Shown: positions 32,723 through 44,622, counted from the first letter of the stretch. The stretch is 64,000 bases of DNA from Pleurostoma richardsiae (GCA_030052745.1 JANBVO010000006.1:930001-994000), one strand, 5' to 3'. Numbers and translations: made by a program. Notes: generated by a model from the sequence alone, not told the origin.

Positions 32723-34302
32723 CTTGACGCGCGGAGAGTCGTGATCACGGGGGGTTGACGGCGGTCTGGGAGGTCGAGGTGGCGGTTGAGAGGGAGAGTT
32801 GAGGGCGCGGGTGTTGAGAGCAGTCGAGGCAACTGCTTCCACTTGGAGGGGTTGAAGATGTTAGTCCCACACTTCGTTTTTAAACGTCTTTCACCGCCGT
32901 TTTAGTTTCGGGCTCTAACAGGGACCCAATTTCCCAACATGCAGAGATTGGCTGGGGAACCAGCACCTTTTTAGCTTCTGGACAAGGGGATCAAAGACGC
33001 ACCACCCAAGCGGACAACACGCACCCTTTCCCTGCTAGATTTTCGCCTCTCGCCCTCTCTCCTGGGTCCTGAGCAGGAGCTTGACTCGCCCTCGCCCGCA
33101 GTCCAGTCCGCCTTCTTCCGACCCTGGCTGGTTTTACCACTCTGTCTCAAGGCTCCTCGACTCCGGTCTTGTACGACAGAGATACACAATGCGACCCAAG
33201 CACACTCGAGGCCGGAGAGATGGCGTCGCAGAGGCACTCGAGGTTGCCTGTTCAAACCCACAGCAGACGCTAGATAGATAATCGCATCAGATTGAGCCCC
33301 CAGGCTAATGTCTATCTGGACATAGCGCATCTGCAGAGCCACATGCTGATGAGGTGTCTCTCTCCCTCCTCGTTGTTAACCTTCCCTTTATCGATTGCAA
33401 CTGCGACCCCCCTGCTTATCGCCTCACATGGCGCACAGCCCAACTAACCTCACGCACAGCCCTCGTCTCTTTGATCTCGCCATCAGCTCATAGTTGATCT
33501 CATCTAGTTTTAGCTATTGTTCTTCATATTATCGTCGCCAGCACCATCTGCTGTTGCTTTCAGTCCTCCCAGCACTCGCAGCACACGATCTTGCTTCCCC
33601 CTCCCCCCCCCCCCCCCTCCATCCCACTTGTGCGACCCGTCCTTAGCATCGGGAAAGGCCCCTCCATAGTCTGGTTACGGCAGACAAGCTACCCATTGGG
33701 CCAGAGCGGGCACCAAGAACCACCAAAAGGGGGCCAAGTAGGCCGCCCGATTCGCCAGGCGTCCTGCAGGAACCACCGACCACCGCGTCCCTGTGTGTAA
33801 CGCAGTAGGCAACCAGCTCATCGGGGTGGCTGAGCGAGCGTTTGGATGTCGTAACGGTTTTGTCAAACCGCCCAATCAGCACGAGTCGTCGGGGCGCCTG
33901 CCCACGAAGACAGGGTAAGGGGTGCACCCTCCGAGGCGATCTTGGAGCTGCCAGATGGCTCCGAGCGACGGGGACCTTGCTCCTCGGCTGCCTCGGTATT
34001 ATCTAGAAGATCTAATCTGATCATGAGTCGACGACATCGGAGAGGATCATCACGGCCTCGCGGATGAGCGCTTTATTGTCTCGGTTTTCTAAATGCCTCT
34101 CTATGCGGAGTGACCCCATCTTGATGCCACGCATGCGACTAGACAACCCGACAGTGAAAAACTTTTTTGAGTACACACAAAGGGGTTCCCAAGCATACGG
34201 AATATCCGTAAGTAGATACAAATCCCAGAACGCCATCAATGCTGCAGGAGTCTATGAGGTATCATCATCACCCGACCCAAGTCAAAATAAATACACAGGC
34301 AA
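32723..34302. other. Intergenic upstream of HMG-CoA synthase
   Basis: This 1.6 kb holds the HMG-CoA synthase promoter and the 3' flank of the BCS1-like gene. It contains a 15-base C homopolymer (33603-33617). Short frames have no motif. I did not find a convincing sterol-response element by eye. Confidence 0.45.
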
Positions 34303-36375
34303 TCAAGGCGTGCCGTACCCGGAGTCCGTTCCTGTGTGCGGCCTGCTCTCATCAGTTGCCGCCTTCTTAGTTTTATCCGGAGCCTCGTCCTCCCTCTTCC
34401 TGAGACCCTCCTCGACGTGTGTGGTCCTCTCCTTCATCTTAGTGTCAGCCTTCTTAGGAACCTCCTCAGCCTCCGATTCCGAAGATGACGAGTCCGACGA
34501 GTCATCAGACGGGGCGGCGGCATCGTCCTTCTTGCTCTTCTTCTCCTTGCGTGTCTTCTTCTCTCTCTTCTCCTTCTTCTCGGCATCCTTGCGCTTCTTC
34601 TTCTCTTCCACCTCCTTTTCCTTCTGCTCTTTCTCCTTTTTCTCCCTCTCCTCCTTCTCCTTCTTCTCTGCCTCCTCCTTCTTCTTCTTGGCCTCCTCCT
34701 CCTCCTTCTTCCGCTTCTCCTCCGCCTCCTTAAGTTGCTTCTCCTTCTTCTCCTTGCGCGTGTCGGCCACCCACGCCTCAGCGCCGGCCACCGCGCCCTC
34801 CGGGTCCCGCTTGTTCTTCATGAGATACCCCTGCAGCTCCGCCGGGCTGAACTCGTGCCCGGGGATCCTGTCGGCAAACTCCTCCGCCAGCTTCTCGACC
34901 TTGGCGGTGATCTCGGCCTTCTTCCTCTCCTCCTCCGCCTCGCGCTTCCTGACCGCCTCCGGGTCCGCGGCACCGTCCGCTGCGGGGCGGGCGTCGTCGC
35001 CCTCGAGCGGCGCGAAGATGGCGCGGAAGATGGACGAGATCATCCCCCGGTCCGCAAGGTCGAACTTGACGATCATATCCACGCGGCCGGGCCGGATGAG
35101 CGCTTTGTCTAGCTTCTCGAGGTGATTGGTGGTCATGATGAGAACGCGGCCCTCCTGTGAGGCGACGCCGTCAAGGATGTTCAGCAGACCGGAGAGGGAG
35201 AGCCGGCTAGGCGGGTTGTTGTTATTCGTATTGTTGGCGCCAGCAGTGACCTGGCCCGGAACCATGTCTCCGCTGCCTCCAGCGCCCTGCTCAACTCTGC
35301 CCTCCTCACGAGTGTGAGTCAGTCCCGCCGTGTCGATATCCTCAAGGAGGACAACACATCGCCGGGGCAGCTCAGCAAACAGATCAGCCAAGTTCTCCTC
35401 GCTCGCGCTCACCGAGCTGAGCGAGACAATGTAGATGCGCATCTTGAAGAAACCGGCCAGGGCGAGACTGAGGGAGGACTTTCCTGTGCCGGGAGGACCG
35501 TACAAGAGATAACCGCGCCGGTAGGGGATTCCCCTGTTGGAATACCAACGCCGCGTTGTCGGGTTAAGATAGTCTGTGACATCCTCGACCAGATCGGTCT
35601 TCACCTTCTCGTTGAGGATGACGGTGGAGAACGGGCGAGACGTCCGCGCCATGCACCGCTGCCAGGTTGGCTCCGTGCTGCCTGCCTTGGTTGTGCCCCG
35701 GTAGATCAGCGTCTTCGCCTCATCCCGCTTCATGTATTGCGATCGTGCCTCGAGTAGCAACTCTTTCAGGACCCAAGGGTCACGTCCAAAACATGAGATG
35801 GAGATCTCTTCGCGCTCGCTGACGACTAGATAAGTGGCCTGCTCGCGGTTTTGGCTGCGGCGGAAGATGAGCAGTCGACCCTTGTACCAAAAGTAGTGGC
35901 TGCCGAACGTCGGCGTGTACTGAAGTGTCTTCTTCGCCCTGCGCTGCTCGCTGCCCGCTTGGCCCTCCTCGCTGTCATCATCCTCGTCCTCGTCATCATC
36001 GCGCCACCAGAGGAACCAGGACCTTGAGTTGAGGTTGGTGTTGACGACGAAGCGGCGTGCGCCCTGAGCAAAGCGCTGCGCGGCAACCCATGCCATGATG
36101 ATGTTGTAGATTTCGTCGTCGACGCGGATGTCGACAGTGGACATGAAATGCGACTCGATCTCGTTCCAGAAATACTCGCTGAAGTACCGCCAGGCAAGCG
36201 TCAAGCCGCCAGCCAACATGACGAGAGGGATGTACAGGTTGAGGTCGATCTTGGCGTATTTCTGAACGGCCCTTGCGAAGACCGAGAAGCCAGGGAAGAA
36301 GAAGTCTAGGAGCGCGAGCTGCGGAGGCTGGTTGGCCTCCGCGCCCGCCGTAGGGCTACAAGATGCTGGATCCAT
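34303..36375 (-). CDS. BCS1-like AAA ATPase with long charged tail
   Basis: One minus-strand frame of 690 residues. A membrane segment lies at about 46-66 (LYIPLVMLAGGLTLAW). The BCS1 N-terminal domain follows (about 70-270, with KTLQYTPTFGSHYFWYKGR and FGRDPWVLKELL). The AAA module has Walker A GPPGTGKSS (about 293), Walker B VVLLEDID (about 342) and sensor 1 VLIMTTNHLEKLD before RPGRVD. A Gly/Asn-rich insert of about 35 residues sits between Walker B and sensor 1. Residues 540-690 are Lys/Glu-rich coiled coil, then Ser/Asp-rich. True Bcs1 (about 450 residues) inserts the Rieske protein in mitochondria. This longer paralogue type is common in filamentous fungi and its role is not established. 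Confidence 0.88.
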   Translation of the reverse strand: MDPASCSPTAGAEANQPPQLALLDFFFPGFSVFARAVQKYAKIDLNLYIPLVMLAGGLTLAWRYFSEYFWNEIESHFMSTVDIRVDDEIYNIIMAWVAAQRFAQGARRFVVNTNLNSRSWFLWWRDDDEDEDDDSEEGQAGSEQRRAKKTLQYTPTFGSHYFWYKGRLLIFRRSQNREQATYLVVSEREEISISCFGRDPWVLKELLLEARSQYMKRDEAKTLIYRGTTKAGSTEPTWQRCMARTSRPFSTVILNEKVKTDLVEDVTDYLNPTTRRWYSNRGIPYRRGYLLYGPPGTGKSSLSLALAGFFKMRIYIVSLSSVSASEENLADLFAELPRRCVVLLEDIDTAGLTHTREEGRVEQGAGGSGDMVPGQVTAGANNTNNNNPPSRLSLSGLLNILDGVASQEGRVLIMTTNHLEKLDKALIRPGRVDMIVKFDLADRGMISSIFRAIFAPLEGDDARPAADGAADPEAVRKREAEEERKKAEITAKVEKLAEEFADRIPGHEFSPAELQGYLMKNKRDPEGAVAGAEAWVADTRKEKKEKQLKEAEEKRKKEEEEAKKKKEEAEKKEKEEREKKEKEQKEKEVEEKKKRKDAEKKEKREKKTRKEKKSKKDDAAAPSDDSSDSSSSESEAEEVPKKADTKMKERTTHVEEGLRKREDEAPDKTKKAATDESRPHTGTDSGYGTP

Positions 36376-39300
36376 GATGGCTTCGGTTTGGAGTCAACAG
36401 CAGAAACGAAACAGTAAGCAAAAGAGAGTTGGGCGTAGCGAACAAGACCGTCAAGGAAACTCTAGTTCCTAGAGACTTGCAGTCCCTGTGAGATATAGTG
36501 GGCAAGGAGAACTAATATCCCAGGAAGAAGAGAGCCTGACTGATGACAGAAGTACGAAGGATCAAGAGAGGTTCAACGGAGGTTCAAGTGAAGAAGTCTT
36601 ATATATACCAGCTTACATCGGGAGACATGACGGCCAAGGCAGCAGGCAGCCGGCGTCTGTCTCCTCAGTCGCCAGCAAACTTTCTAAGCAGCCGTTCATG
36701 GGCATGCTAAGCATCCTTCACTTGCCTAAGGTTGCCATCAACTCACTTGATGTCAGCATGCTTTCCGGGCCGCCTTAGCGTGTTAGTCACCACCGGAGGA
36801 GACCCGGCCCACACGGATGAGCCACACAGCAGGCCCAGTCCCTAAATGGCCGGCCGAGAAAGCCATGCACTCAAAAGTGCCGTGAGATGCCTGCAGTGAG
36901 ATGTGAGGGTCCTCCAACTAGGGTACTCACAGGAGAGGAGCCCTGCGGCTATTGGAGGCTTGGGGAGTTGTCATGCCGGTGAGCTGGTTTAGCATGCCCA
37001 CGGGATGTGCTGGGATTGGCAGAATGGGACGACGTTGGGCCGCTCTAGAGTCTTGGTCAAAGCTGGCTGGGACGGGAACCAATCGAGAGGCTGCCTTGAT
37101 CGTTCTTAGTTGCTTTGGCTGCCTTGGTTGCCTCCTCAGGTTTCCTTCAGCCTCCGTCGCCGTCCCCGAGGGATCTGTAGGTTAAGGCTATTCTGTGACA
37201 ACGCGGGGTAGCCGGAGGGTGTTAGAGGCAACCCGTGCGATCTAGCCAACCAGGTCTACGGGATTCTATGCCACCTTCTGCGGCACAATTGGGACAGCAT
37301 TCCGGAGATTTGTCGTGGTTGAAGTTGTGCGAGGTGAAGAAATGGCAGGCACAAGCCCCTCCTCGTCTGCGTCCTGCTGCGTATGGCCGGCCAATAGCCT
37401 GCCAGGCAGCGCCACCCGGCTCCCTCCCCAGTGATGTACCAAGGCGGGGGGTTCCCTAGCCGGCCAGGCAGGTAGCGGGGTAACAAGGTGTGGCTGATGT
37501 CTCAAGCCCATGAGGTGGACCTTCTTCAGGGACAAGCTCAGCACAGCCACTTCTCACGGACTCCCCGACAGTCGGCACTCTTGACACTCACTTCACTTGG
37601 ACATCCCTCACAAGTTCCTTCTAGGTTTGTCTTGCGCCTCCTGATGAATCAAGCGGCTTTTTTCTTTTCACTTTCTTCGTTATGTCAGACCCGCCCCCAC
37701 CAAGGTTTGGCGGCTGTGGAGTTGAGTTAGAGGCGTGTTCCGGGGCGTCTGGAACGCTTCTCACCTCTTGCCCTCGCTGAGCTGGCCTGACTGGCAACCT
37801 CGATCTCATGCTCTATGCTGTCTATCTAGCAGGAAACATTATCCATAGCATAGCATCTGCTAGAGACCATGCTAGTCTATGACCTCTTGTCGACTGCACC
37901 TTATCCTGTCTGCTCAAGTCCTCAGTCGAGGGAGACGTATTCGTGCCTCCTAGTGTGGCCTCAAAGATGACTCCAGCACTTATTCTAAGTCTTCATATCG
38001 CTGTCATTCTCATATTCTTTGCATTTATCCGATTTCCTATCCATTGTCCCTTCAAATCCCCTGGGAGCTGCTCCTTTCCATAAGTGTAATGATTACATTA
38101 AGCAGGAACGGACGGACGCTGGTGCGTACGGCTGGCACATCATATTCACACTCGAACAGTCTGGGGTTTGAATCGATCGTGTTGCCGGCTTGGAAAGTCA
38201 ATCCAAGTACTTATCAATGAAAAAGATCATTTAAGTTTGGTAGTTCAGGATCTCTTTACAGTTAAGGAGCGACCCCCCTGGCGCTGTTTCAGCCTCGGGT
38301 CCGGTGCATGCTTGAGGTTTTCCTCGGCGATGCTTTCTTTTCATGGGATCGAGGTTACTGGTGACTATCTAGCTAATGGGGGGTGGGAATGTCAACTCTG
38401 ATAACCACTCGGTGTGTGGAAGTCGTCTGAAGAAGGTAGGAGCGGGGGTTGGTTGAACTCTTTGCATACCGGGCGCCCCTGTGATGCTTGTTAGAGCTGG
38501 ATCATGGCCTGACACCGTTTAATTCTCAAACGGCTTGGGCGGAATCAGTCGGAGGATAATCATGATTGAGATCACCATCGCACTGGGACATGTGGGCTTC
38601 TCTGGGAGAAACGTATGAGGTCGTCAAGAACGGTTTTCATTCTTCACCGAGAAGGCTCCTGAAGGCGCGATGGCAGGCTGCACCTTCCGCATGCCCGCCA
38701 GGTGTCTCTGCAGGTTTTTTCGGGCGACCTCAATATGATGTGCTGCTTCTTCGGCCGACCTTCTGTATCCTGCTTCATCAATTAGGTCTCAGGAGAGTGT
38801 GAAAGGCCTTTGATGCGTTGCCTCGCGGCCTACTGTGCTGTCAACATCCTGTGGCAACGCTCCTTGACTGCCGCAGACAATATAGCTCAGGGGCTGGTGG
38901 AGAAGTGCAGTTTAAGGTCATGTCGGGCCCAGGCGAGCCATTAACAGCGAGGGAATAGGGTCATCTGTCGACGGTCTCCACGGAGAGGATGCTATACTCC
39001 TCCCAAGCACTCCTCTTTGGGCATCAGCAAAAGCCCTTTGGTGGAAGACACGTGTTGGCTGCCACGAATATACGCCCAATTCGGCTTGACGTTGGGCAGA
39101 GCCCCGTACGCATGCGAAGCAGACAGATCCAGCTGCATACATTGACTTTATGTGTTTGTGCCCATAGCGAGCATGAACGGGCGAGTAGAAGGTGTCGCGA
39201 GCTATCCACAGCTAGGGCAACCATCAAGCAAATGTCTTGAGTTGCCCCAGCCTACATATCTTCAGGTTGATAAACCGCACAACTAGGCGAAAGTCTCGTC

Positions 39301-40945
39301 CCAATCACACATCAAGTCACAGGAAGTTTCCTTCACTGGCCGTAGTCTGACGGACACGTGCCCGACTCGGCAATCTAGAACCAACGTCCATCGATGCCTC
39401 TCCACAAGCCCCAGTAGCACAAGGTTTCCTACCGAGCACGGGCGAGCCTATCCCATCGATCTAGCCCATCTACGGTGCAACGGAGGACAGCGTCAGCCCC
39501 CTCAGCTGCAATCTCTCGTCTCTCTCTCACTTTCGCTGCCGTTGTGAGGGGCCAGAGGACCCGATCGTCCTACCAGGGTCCCCATCCTGGAACCTCGCCG
39601 GCACCGTGCATTACCCTCCTGCACGAGGGTCTGACCGCCTCCCTCCTGACGTCGCTGCAGAATGAGAGCTCACAAATCCGCCAAGTTTTTTCCCTGCGTC
39701 TTCCCTCTTTCCTCTTTCTCGGTCTTCTTCTGCTTTTGGACCTCCTCCCATGTCTCTAGTGGCTTGTAGTCTCGGTCTGACCTCTTGTTTTGGCTTTCCC
39801 ATCCCTGCTACCATCAATTTTGATGATGGGTGACCTGCCATCGATAGACCGGGGTGATGTTCGCGGGGCAGCACCCCCCGCCTCCCGCGCCCCGGAGATG
39901 CATGGCCCGCCGTGGGAATGGGGGGGCACGACGGACAGCCACCGTCGTCAACATCCCACCCGGAACGCGCCGCGGGGCCTTGCCCCCGGCTGTAGTCTCT
40001 CTTGTGCGACACGCCCCGTTCGTCCGTCCCTGTTTCTTCTTCTTCTCGCTGTATCTCGCCCAAGCCTGCGAGGAGCCGGGATTCTGCTCCCGGCGCCCGG
40101 GTGGTCGATCGCTCGTGTACCCGTGGCGGGGGCGCGGCCGGTCCTGCAGGAGGCCGTAATGGGTCGCTGACACCCCTCCCGGCTGCCTTTTGCCTCCTCA
40201 CTCACCCCCGCTCTTGGGTCTGGACGCATTCTCGGTGCGAGGTGTGCGTCTTGGGTGTTGTGCGGTGTGAAGAACTTCTAGACGCAGAAAGTAGTCGTGC
40301 GGTAAGCCGCAGAGAAGCGTTGAGACAGATGATGTCAAGGACCCCTGGATGCTGTCGCTGTCGCTGTGACGAGGCTTGCAGCGGCGGCAGTGTGCTTCGT
40401 GACAATAAAACGGATGTCTCTTGGAGAAGGATGACGTCTTGAGTAGTGGCGTCCTGCAGGGCATGCGAGAACCAGGAATCTGGTTCATAGCAAGTGAGAT
40501 ACACCCATCAAGACGGGGTGGGTCGGGAGACAAGGTGAAGAGTCCGGCAGTTGAGATCTGGAGAGACAGGGGCGCGCGATTGAGGCAAGTTGTTGAAGCA
40601 AGTAGTCACGAAAAGCAGCGAAGGAGGCAGAGCAGCATTAGAAGCAATGTTCAGATTGATTAACTGTCATGAGAAAGATGACTATAGAACACGTATGGGT
40701 CTCATGAATCTCATGGCTCATAGCAGCAATTACGTAGATGTCATAGTACAGGACAGGGAAAACAAGACACACACTGTCTGGAGTTGTCCATCACAAGAGA
40801 ATAGCCATTCTCGATCGGCCGTCGAAACGCCTCCAACACCGATCCGTCTTTTGAGGGTCACAAAATAATAGTTAAACAGGAAACTGGGTTTGTCGGAGTT
40901 GTCGTTAAATCACACAATTGCCGCCAGATCTCTTCTTGAAAGCCC
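36376..40945. other. Long gene-poor stretch (4.6 kb)
   Basis: Only short overlapping frames are present. 37810-37880 contains short direct and inverted copies of words like CATAGCATAG and GCTAG. 39850-40200 is GC-rich with several frames open at once on both strands, which reflects base composition rather than coding. 40440-40945 probably holds the 3' end of the next gene. No mobile-element hallmark was found. Confidence 0.5.
36599..36605 (-). promoter_or_regulatory. Possible TATA box of the BCS1-like gene
   Basis: On the minus strand TATATAA lies 224 bases upstream of the ATG at 36375, implying a leader of roughly 190 bases. Position and word only. Confidence 0.3.
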
Positions 40946-41698
40946 TCAGTTCTTGTGGATGGTGAAGAAGCCGGGCCCGTCGTCCGCAGGTGGAGCAGGC
41001 GGGCCGCGGGGCATCGGCGGCACCGGGCGCATCTGCGGCGGCGGCATGCCTCCTCCCCCTCCTCCTCCGCCCATGGGCGGCGGCCGGAACTGTGGCGGCA
41101 TGTTCATCTGAGGAGGAGCGCCGTTCATGGGCGGGAAGGGCCCGCCGGGCATGGGCATGGGAGGCGGCGGGAACTGGCCCTGCGGGCGCGGGACGCCGTA
41201 GTCGCCGTCGCTGACGACCGAGTACTCGTCGCTGTCGCTGTCATCTTCGTCGTCGTCGTCGGCCCGGTTCCAGGGGTCCTGGACGCGCTGGGTGGCCCGC
41301 TGCCCGCCGTGGACGCCGCCGTGAGCGTGGGCCTTGACGCGGCTCTTGCGGTGGGGGCTCCGGCGCGAGGAGGACGAGCCCGCCGAGCTGCTGCGAGAGC
41401 TGGAGCTGCCGTCGTCGTCGGTCGGCACCAGCCAGGGTTCCCAGGCCTCGTTCACCCAGAACCACATGACCTGCTCCTTGACACGCTTGTGGGGGCCCTG
41501 CCCCGTCTCGGTGACGATGTTGCGTCTCTGCATGTGCTTGGTGCGGCTGGGGCGCCCGCCCGCCGTCCAGACCAGGAGGTCATGGCGAAAGCTCCGCGGC
41601 ACATGGTAGTCGGTTGACTCGACCGTCACAACCGAGTCTCCCGAACGGAAGGTCTTCACAGTGGATCCAGAAGAGGAGGATCTGGCCGACTTCGTCAT
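40946..41698 (-). CDS. Pro/Gly-rich protein of unknown function
   Basis: One minus-strand frame of 250 residues from an ATG. Residues 1-90 look folded, with strands and aromatic residues (FRSGDSVVTVESTDYHVPRSF, DLLVWTAGG, MWFWVNEAWEPWLVP). The middle is Ser/Arg-rich, then an Asp/Glu run at about 145-160. The last 80 residues are Pro/Met/Gly-rich with an eight-Gly run and repeated PPP and PPQM words. The protein ends FFTIHKN. I do not recognise the family. A short folded domain plus a disordered tail would suit an RNA- or protein-binding adaptor, but that is speculation. Confidence 0.65.
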   Translation of the reverse strand: MTKSARSSSSGSTVKTFRSGDSVVTVESTDYHVPRSFRHDLLVWTAGGRPSRTKHMQRRNIVTETGQGPHKRVKEQVMWFWVNEAWEPWLVPTDDDGSSSSRSSSAGSSSSRRSPHRKSRVKAHAHGGVHGGQRATQRVQDPWNRADDDDEDDSDSDEYSVVSDGDYGVPRPQGQFPPPPMPMPGGPFPPMNGAPPQMNMPPQFRPPPMGGGGGGGGMPPPQMRPVPPMPRGPPAPPADDGPGFFTIHKN

Positions 41699-43614
41699 GG
41701 TGGGCTATAACATGGACTCTCACCGGGAGAGGTATAGGAAGAAAATTGCCCCTTGGTCCCGAAGCGATCGTCAACGACGAGAGTGAGGCGGCGTGTGTGG
41801 AGCAGAGTAAGCACAGCCGGCAAGGTGATCACCGTGGTGCTGACAGGGTTTGCCCCAGAACAGTGTAGTATTCAGGAGTGCGCAATGGTCAAGAGGGCAC
41901 TTTTTTATGGCACTTGTCCAGCGTGAGGCGAGCAAGGCTGGGGGAATTAATCACAGTTGAACAGGGAAGACCAAAAGGGGAGGCAAACAAGAGGGGCGAG
42001 AGGGAAACATATAAGGACGGACTCAGATCTCGAGTCCGTGACATGCAACGCTGCAACGACGACTCGCAGCCTGCAGGAGAGATACAGAAGGGAACAGCCA
42101 AGCGAGCATGGACAAATAAGCAAACAGGCAGCCCTCTCACTCGAGTTGGGCGATCGGCTGTGAGATACCTATGTACGGCAGCGGGGCGGGCGTCGACTGC
42201 TGCATCAAGGACACGACATGCAGTAGCGGTCGAGAAAATGGCCAGGCCCAAGAGGAGGAAAAGAGTGACGGAAAGTTCAGGTACAAGGAGTAATGGGTGA
42301 CAGCGGCCTGTCTGGCGTATCGGGCACAGTGATTCTGGGTTGGTTGGATACAAGCTGGCCAGAGCCGCACGAGTCTCTGGTGTCAGTGATGTGCCAGTCT
42401 GTGAGGGGCTCCAGGCAGACGCGAGGCTCCCTCTCATTGATCAATTGCCTTGTCAGGCTCGTGCAGGAATCCCCAGAAGCCGGGCGAGCGAAAGGGCAGC
42501 GCAGCGAGCCTACCACGCTGGCCGGCCACCCTCCAACAGAGCTGCCCATAGTCACGTATCCAGCAGAGCCAGGGCGCCACCCTCGCCCTGATTCTGAGGG
42601 GAGGTCCACAGCCAATGCTGGCCACCGGCTGGTTGCCTCTTCTCCCCCCAGCTGTGCAGTTTCACCCAGCCGTGTCAGCTTATCCGACAGGCCACGACTG
42701 GAGACATGCCAGCAGTCGCCAGCCTGAATGAACTGGCAAGAAGTTACGGAGCCGCATAACAATGTGCACTCCGCTGGCCGAGGAAAGAACACGGACAAGA
42801 CCCCGACGCTAAAGATTCTTGAAGGAGCAGATGTCATCGCCCGCGTCGGCCCTTCCCCCTGTCTGGGGGCTAAGCATACTGTATGTGATGCCTCTGCTGC
42901 CGTAGCCTGCCTGCAGTGCCCAGGGGAGGCGCCGCTCATTCCGAGACCAGCGTCGCACGGAACGAAGGCGTCGGTGGACGGCACTGTACTTTCAGGTGGG
43001 ACAGCGTGGGAAGGCCAAGGATTGACCTGCATAATCAAGAAGCACCTCGCTCTCAGCCTTCTTTAGTGCTCGTGCAAAATCGCCGGCATGCGATGATCTG
43101 ACGACGAGACTGGCATCCTCCGTTTGATGGAGGGTGTGAGGCTGCAACTACCCTTTCGCTAAGGTGATGACCCTCGGCGGCCAGTGGGAGTTTGCGTGGG
43201 GATCCGATGCTGCTCGAGTTGGATGGCTCGCCCGCCTCGCTGGGGCTTACAGCGTTCAGGGGGCGTCCAATCGCCCACACCCCACGGCTGGGTGCAGGCC
43301 CTGGCGTGCTTTACATAGCAAAATCTCATGCAACCACGCACAAAGAGAAGCGACGACGGCTTCACCGAGCCATTCCATGCCGCTTCTCGTCTCTCAATAC
43401 CCCCCCAAGAGGTCATGGTTGGTCGCAACGGTTGGCCGCGATGGCTTTTTCAGCTTTTGTCGAAGCGAGCGAGCGGCACGTGGTCAACCGGCTATGTTGG
43501 AGAGATCGATCTCTCTCGGTCCATCTTCCACGCCTAGATCTTGTCATGCTGAGGGGACCCCGCAAGATGCGCAGGCTAGTACGAGTAAGGTTGGGTTTGG
43601 AAGTTCTCGTGCCT
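41699..43614. other. Intergenic, no supported gene
   Basis: A 253-codon minus-strand frame at 42277-43038 starts with TTG (next ATG two codons later), is rich in Ser, Cys and Trp, and is mirrored by plus-strand frames. It reads as noise. The region probably includes a long leader for the 41.7 kb gene. Confidence 0.45.
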
Positions 43615-44622
43615 TTACTTGAGAGTGTACACGCCTGTTGGCACAGAATGATAGCCCTTCTTGCCGACCTGGGCTGTCAGTTCGCTCTTCCAATCCTCGC
43701 CTCTACAGAGTCTAGCAATCGACGCCTCGAATGTGTAACGTGGTTTCCAGCCCAACTCCTTCATCGCTTTGGAGGAGTCATATACCCGGTCGATTCGTTC
43801 GAGCCACTTCCAGCCCTTCTTCGCGAATGCTTCGGCTGCCGCCGGCACAAGGTGCCTTATGATCCGTCCGGGGTCGGAGTCAAGCCCCTTCAGCGTCTCC
43901 TCATCTCTGAGAAACGGGCTCGGTGCGCTAATGATATACTTGCCCCAGCCAAGTTCTCGAGCCTTTCCCATAGCACAGACACAAGACTGCACGACATCGG
44001 CAATGTCAACTCTCCGGTACGTGAGCTCGCATAATTTCAAATTGTCTCCGTTCATGGAGCTCCTCCGTTCCTCATCATCGTCCTCCTCTGGGAAGAAGCG
44101 GCTGGTTCGCAGGACTAAGACAGGCAGCGCAGTCTGCTTGTGGACGAGATAACACATATCCTCCGCGGCGACCTTGGTCACGCCGTATATGTTCTTGGGT
44201 ACAGGGACCACGGCCTCGTCTATCCAAGCCGCCGGGAGTCCTTTTGCTGGGCTCAAGGCAGAACCAAATGCCGACGTGGTGCTTGTATAGACGAACGATT
44301 CTAATCGGCTTCCTAGTCTTGCAGCTTCTTCAAGCAATATCAGAGTGCCCGTGATATTTGTCTGGATGAAATCCTCTTTGGTGTGTGACCCAACATGTGG
44401 CTTGTGAAGAGTGGCCGTGTGCAAGATATGTTTTATGGTAGGGTTTTCGGCGAGCAACCGGCGGATGAGGGCCCGGTCTGCGACTGAACCGATCACAGAG
44501 GTAGTGTCAGACTGAAGAATATCGAGTCCAAGGGGCGTGTAACCAAGAGAAGGAAGCGATAGCATCAGAGCGCATCCAAGATGCCCTGCCGACCCGGTGA
44601 CCAGTACATCCGGTTGGGCCAT
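43615..44622 (-). CDS. NAD-dependent epimerase/dehydratase (extended SDR)
   Basis: One minus-strand coding exon of 335 residues from the ATG at 44622. The Rossmann motif is VLVTGSAGHLG (GxxGxxG). The active site is YGVTK (YxxxK), preceded by a Thr/Ser stretch (VYTSTTSAFG). HILHTATLHKPHV and the late LGWKPRYTFEASI segment fit extended SDRs acting on NDP-sugars or similar substrates. The exact substrate is unknown. A pyrimidine run with TTGCAG about 30 bases upstream of the ATG looks like an acceptor, so the leader may be spliced. The frame upstream of the ATG begins with GTG and is not used. Confidence 0.85.
   Translation of the reverse strand: MAQPDVLVTGSAGHLGCALMLSLPSLGYTPLGLDILQSDTTSVIGSVADRALIRRLLAENPTIKHILHTATLHKPHVGSHTKEDFIQTNITGTLILLEEAARLGSRLESFVYTSTTSAFGSALSPAKGLPAAWIDEAVVPVPKNIYGVTKVAAEDMCYLVHKQTALPVLVLRTSRFFPEEDDDEERRSSMNGDNLKLCELTYRRVDIADVVQSCVCAMGKARELGWGKYIISAPSPFLRDEETLKGLDSDPGRIIRHLVPAAAEAFAKKGWKWLERIDRVYDSSKAMKELGWKPRYTFEASIARLCRGEDWKSELTAQVGKKGYHSVPTGVYTLK

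Noticed and set aside
33603-33617. Run of 15 C
   Set aside because: A simple homopolymer; could also be a sequencing-length error. No function suggested.
14938-36375. Idea that the two esterases, the DHCR24-like gene and the epimerase form a secondary-metabolite cluster
   Set aside because: No polyketide synthase, peptide synthetase, terpene cyclase, prenyltransferase, P450 or pathway regulator lies nearby, and conserved housekeeping genes separate the candidates.
39475-40442. Cluster of overlapping frames on both strands
   Set aside because: Up to four frames are open at once because of GC-rich sequence. None shows splice structure or domains.
42277-43038. 253-codon minus-strand frame
   Set aside because: Begins at TTG (next ATG two codons later), has no domain, and several opposing frames are also open. 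Kept as noise in a promoter region.
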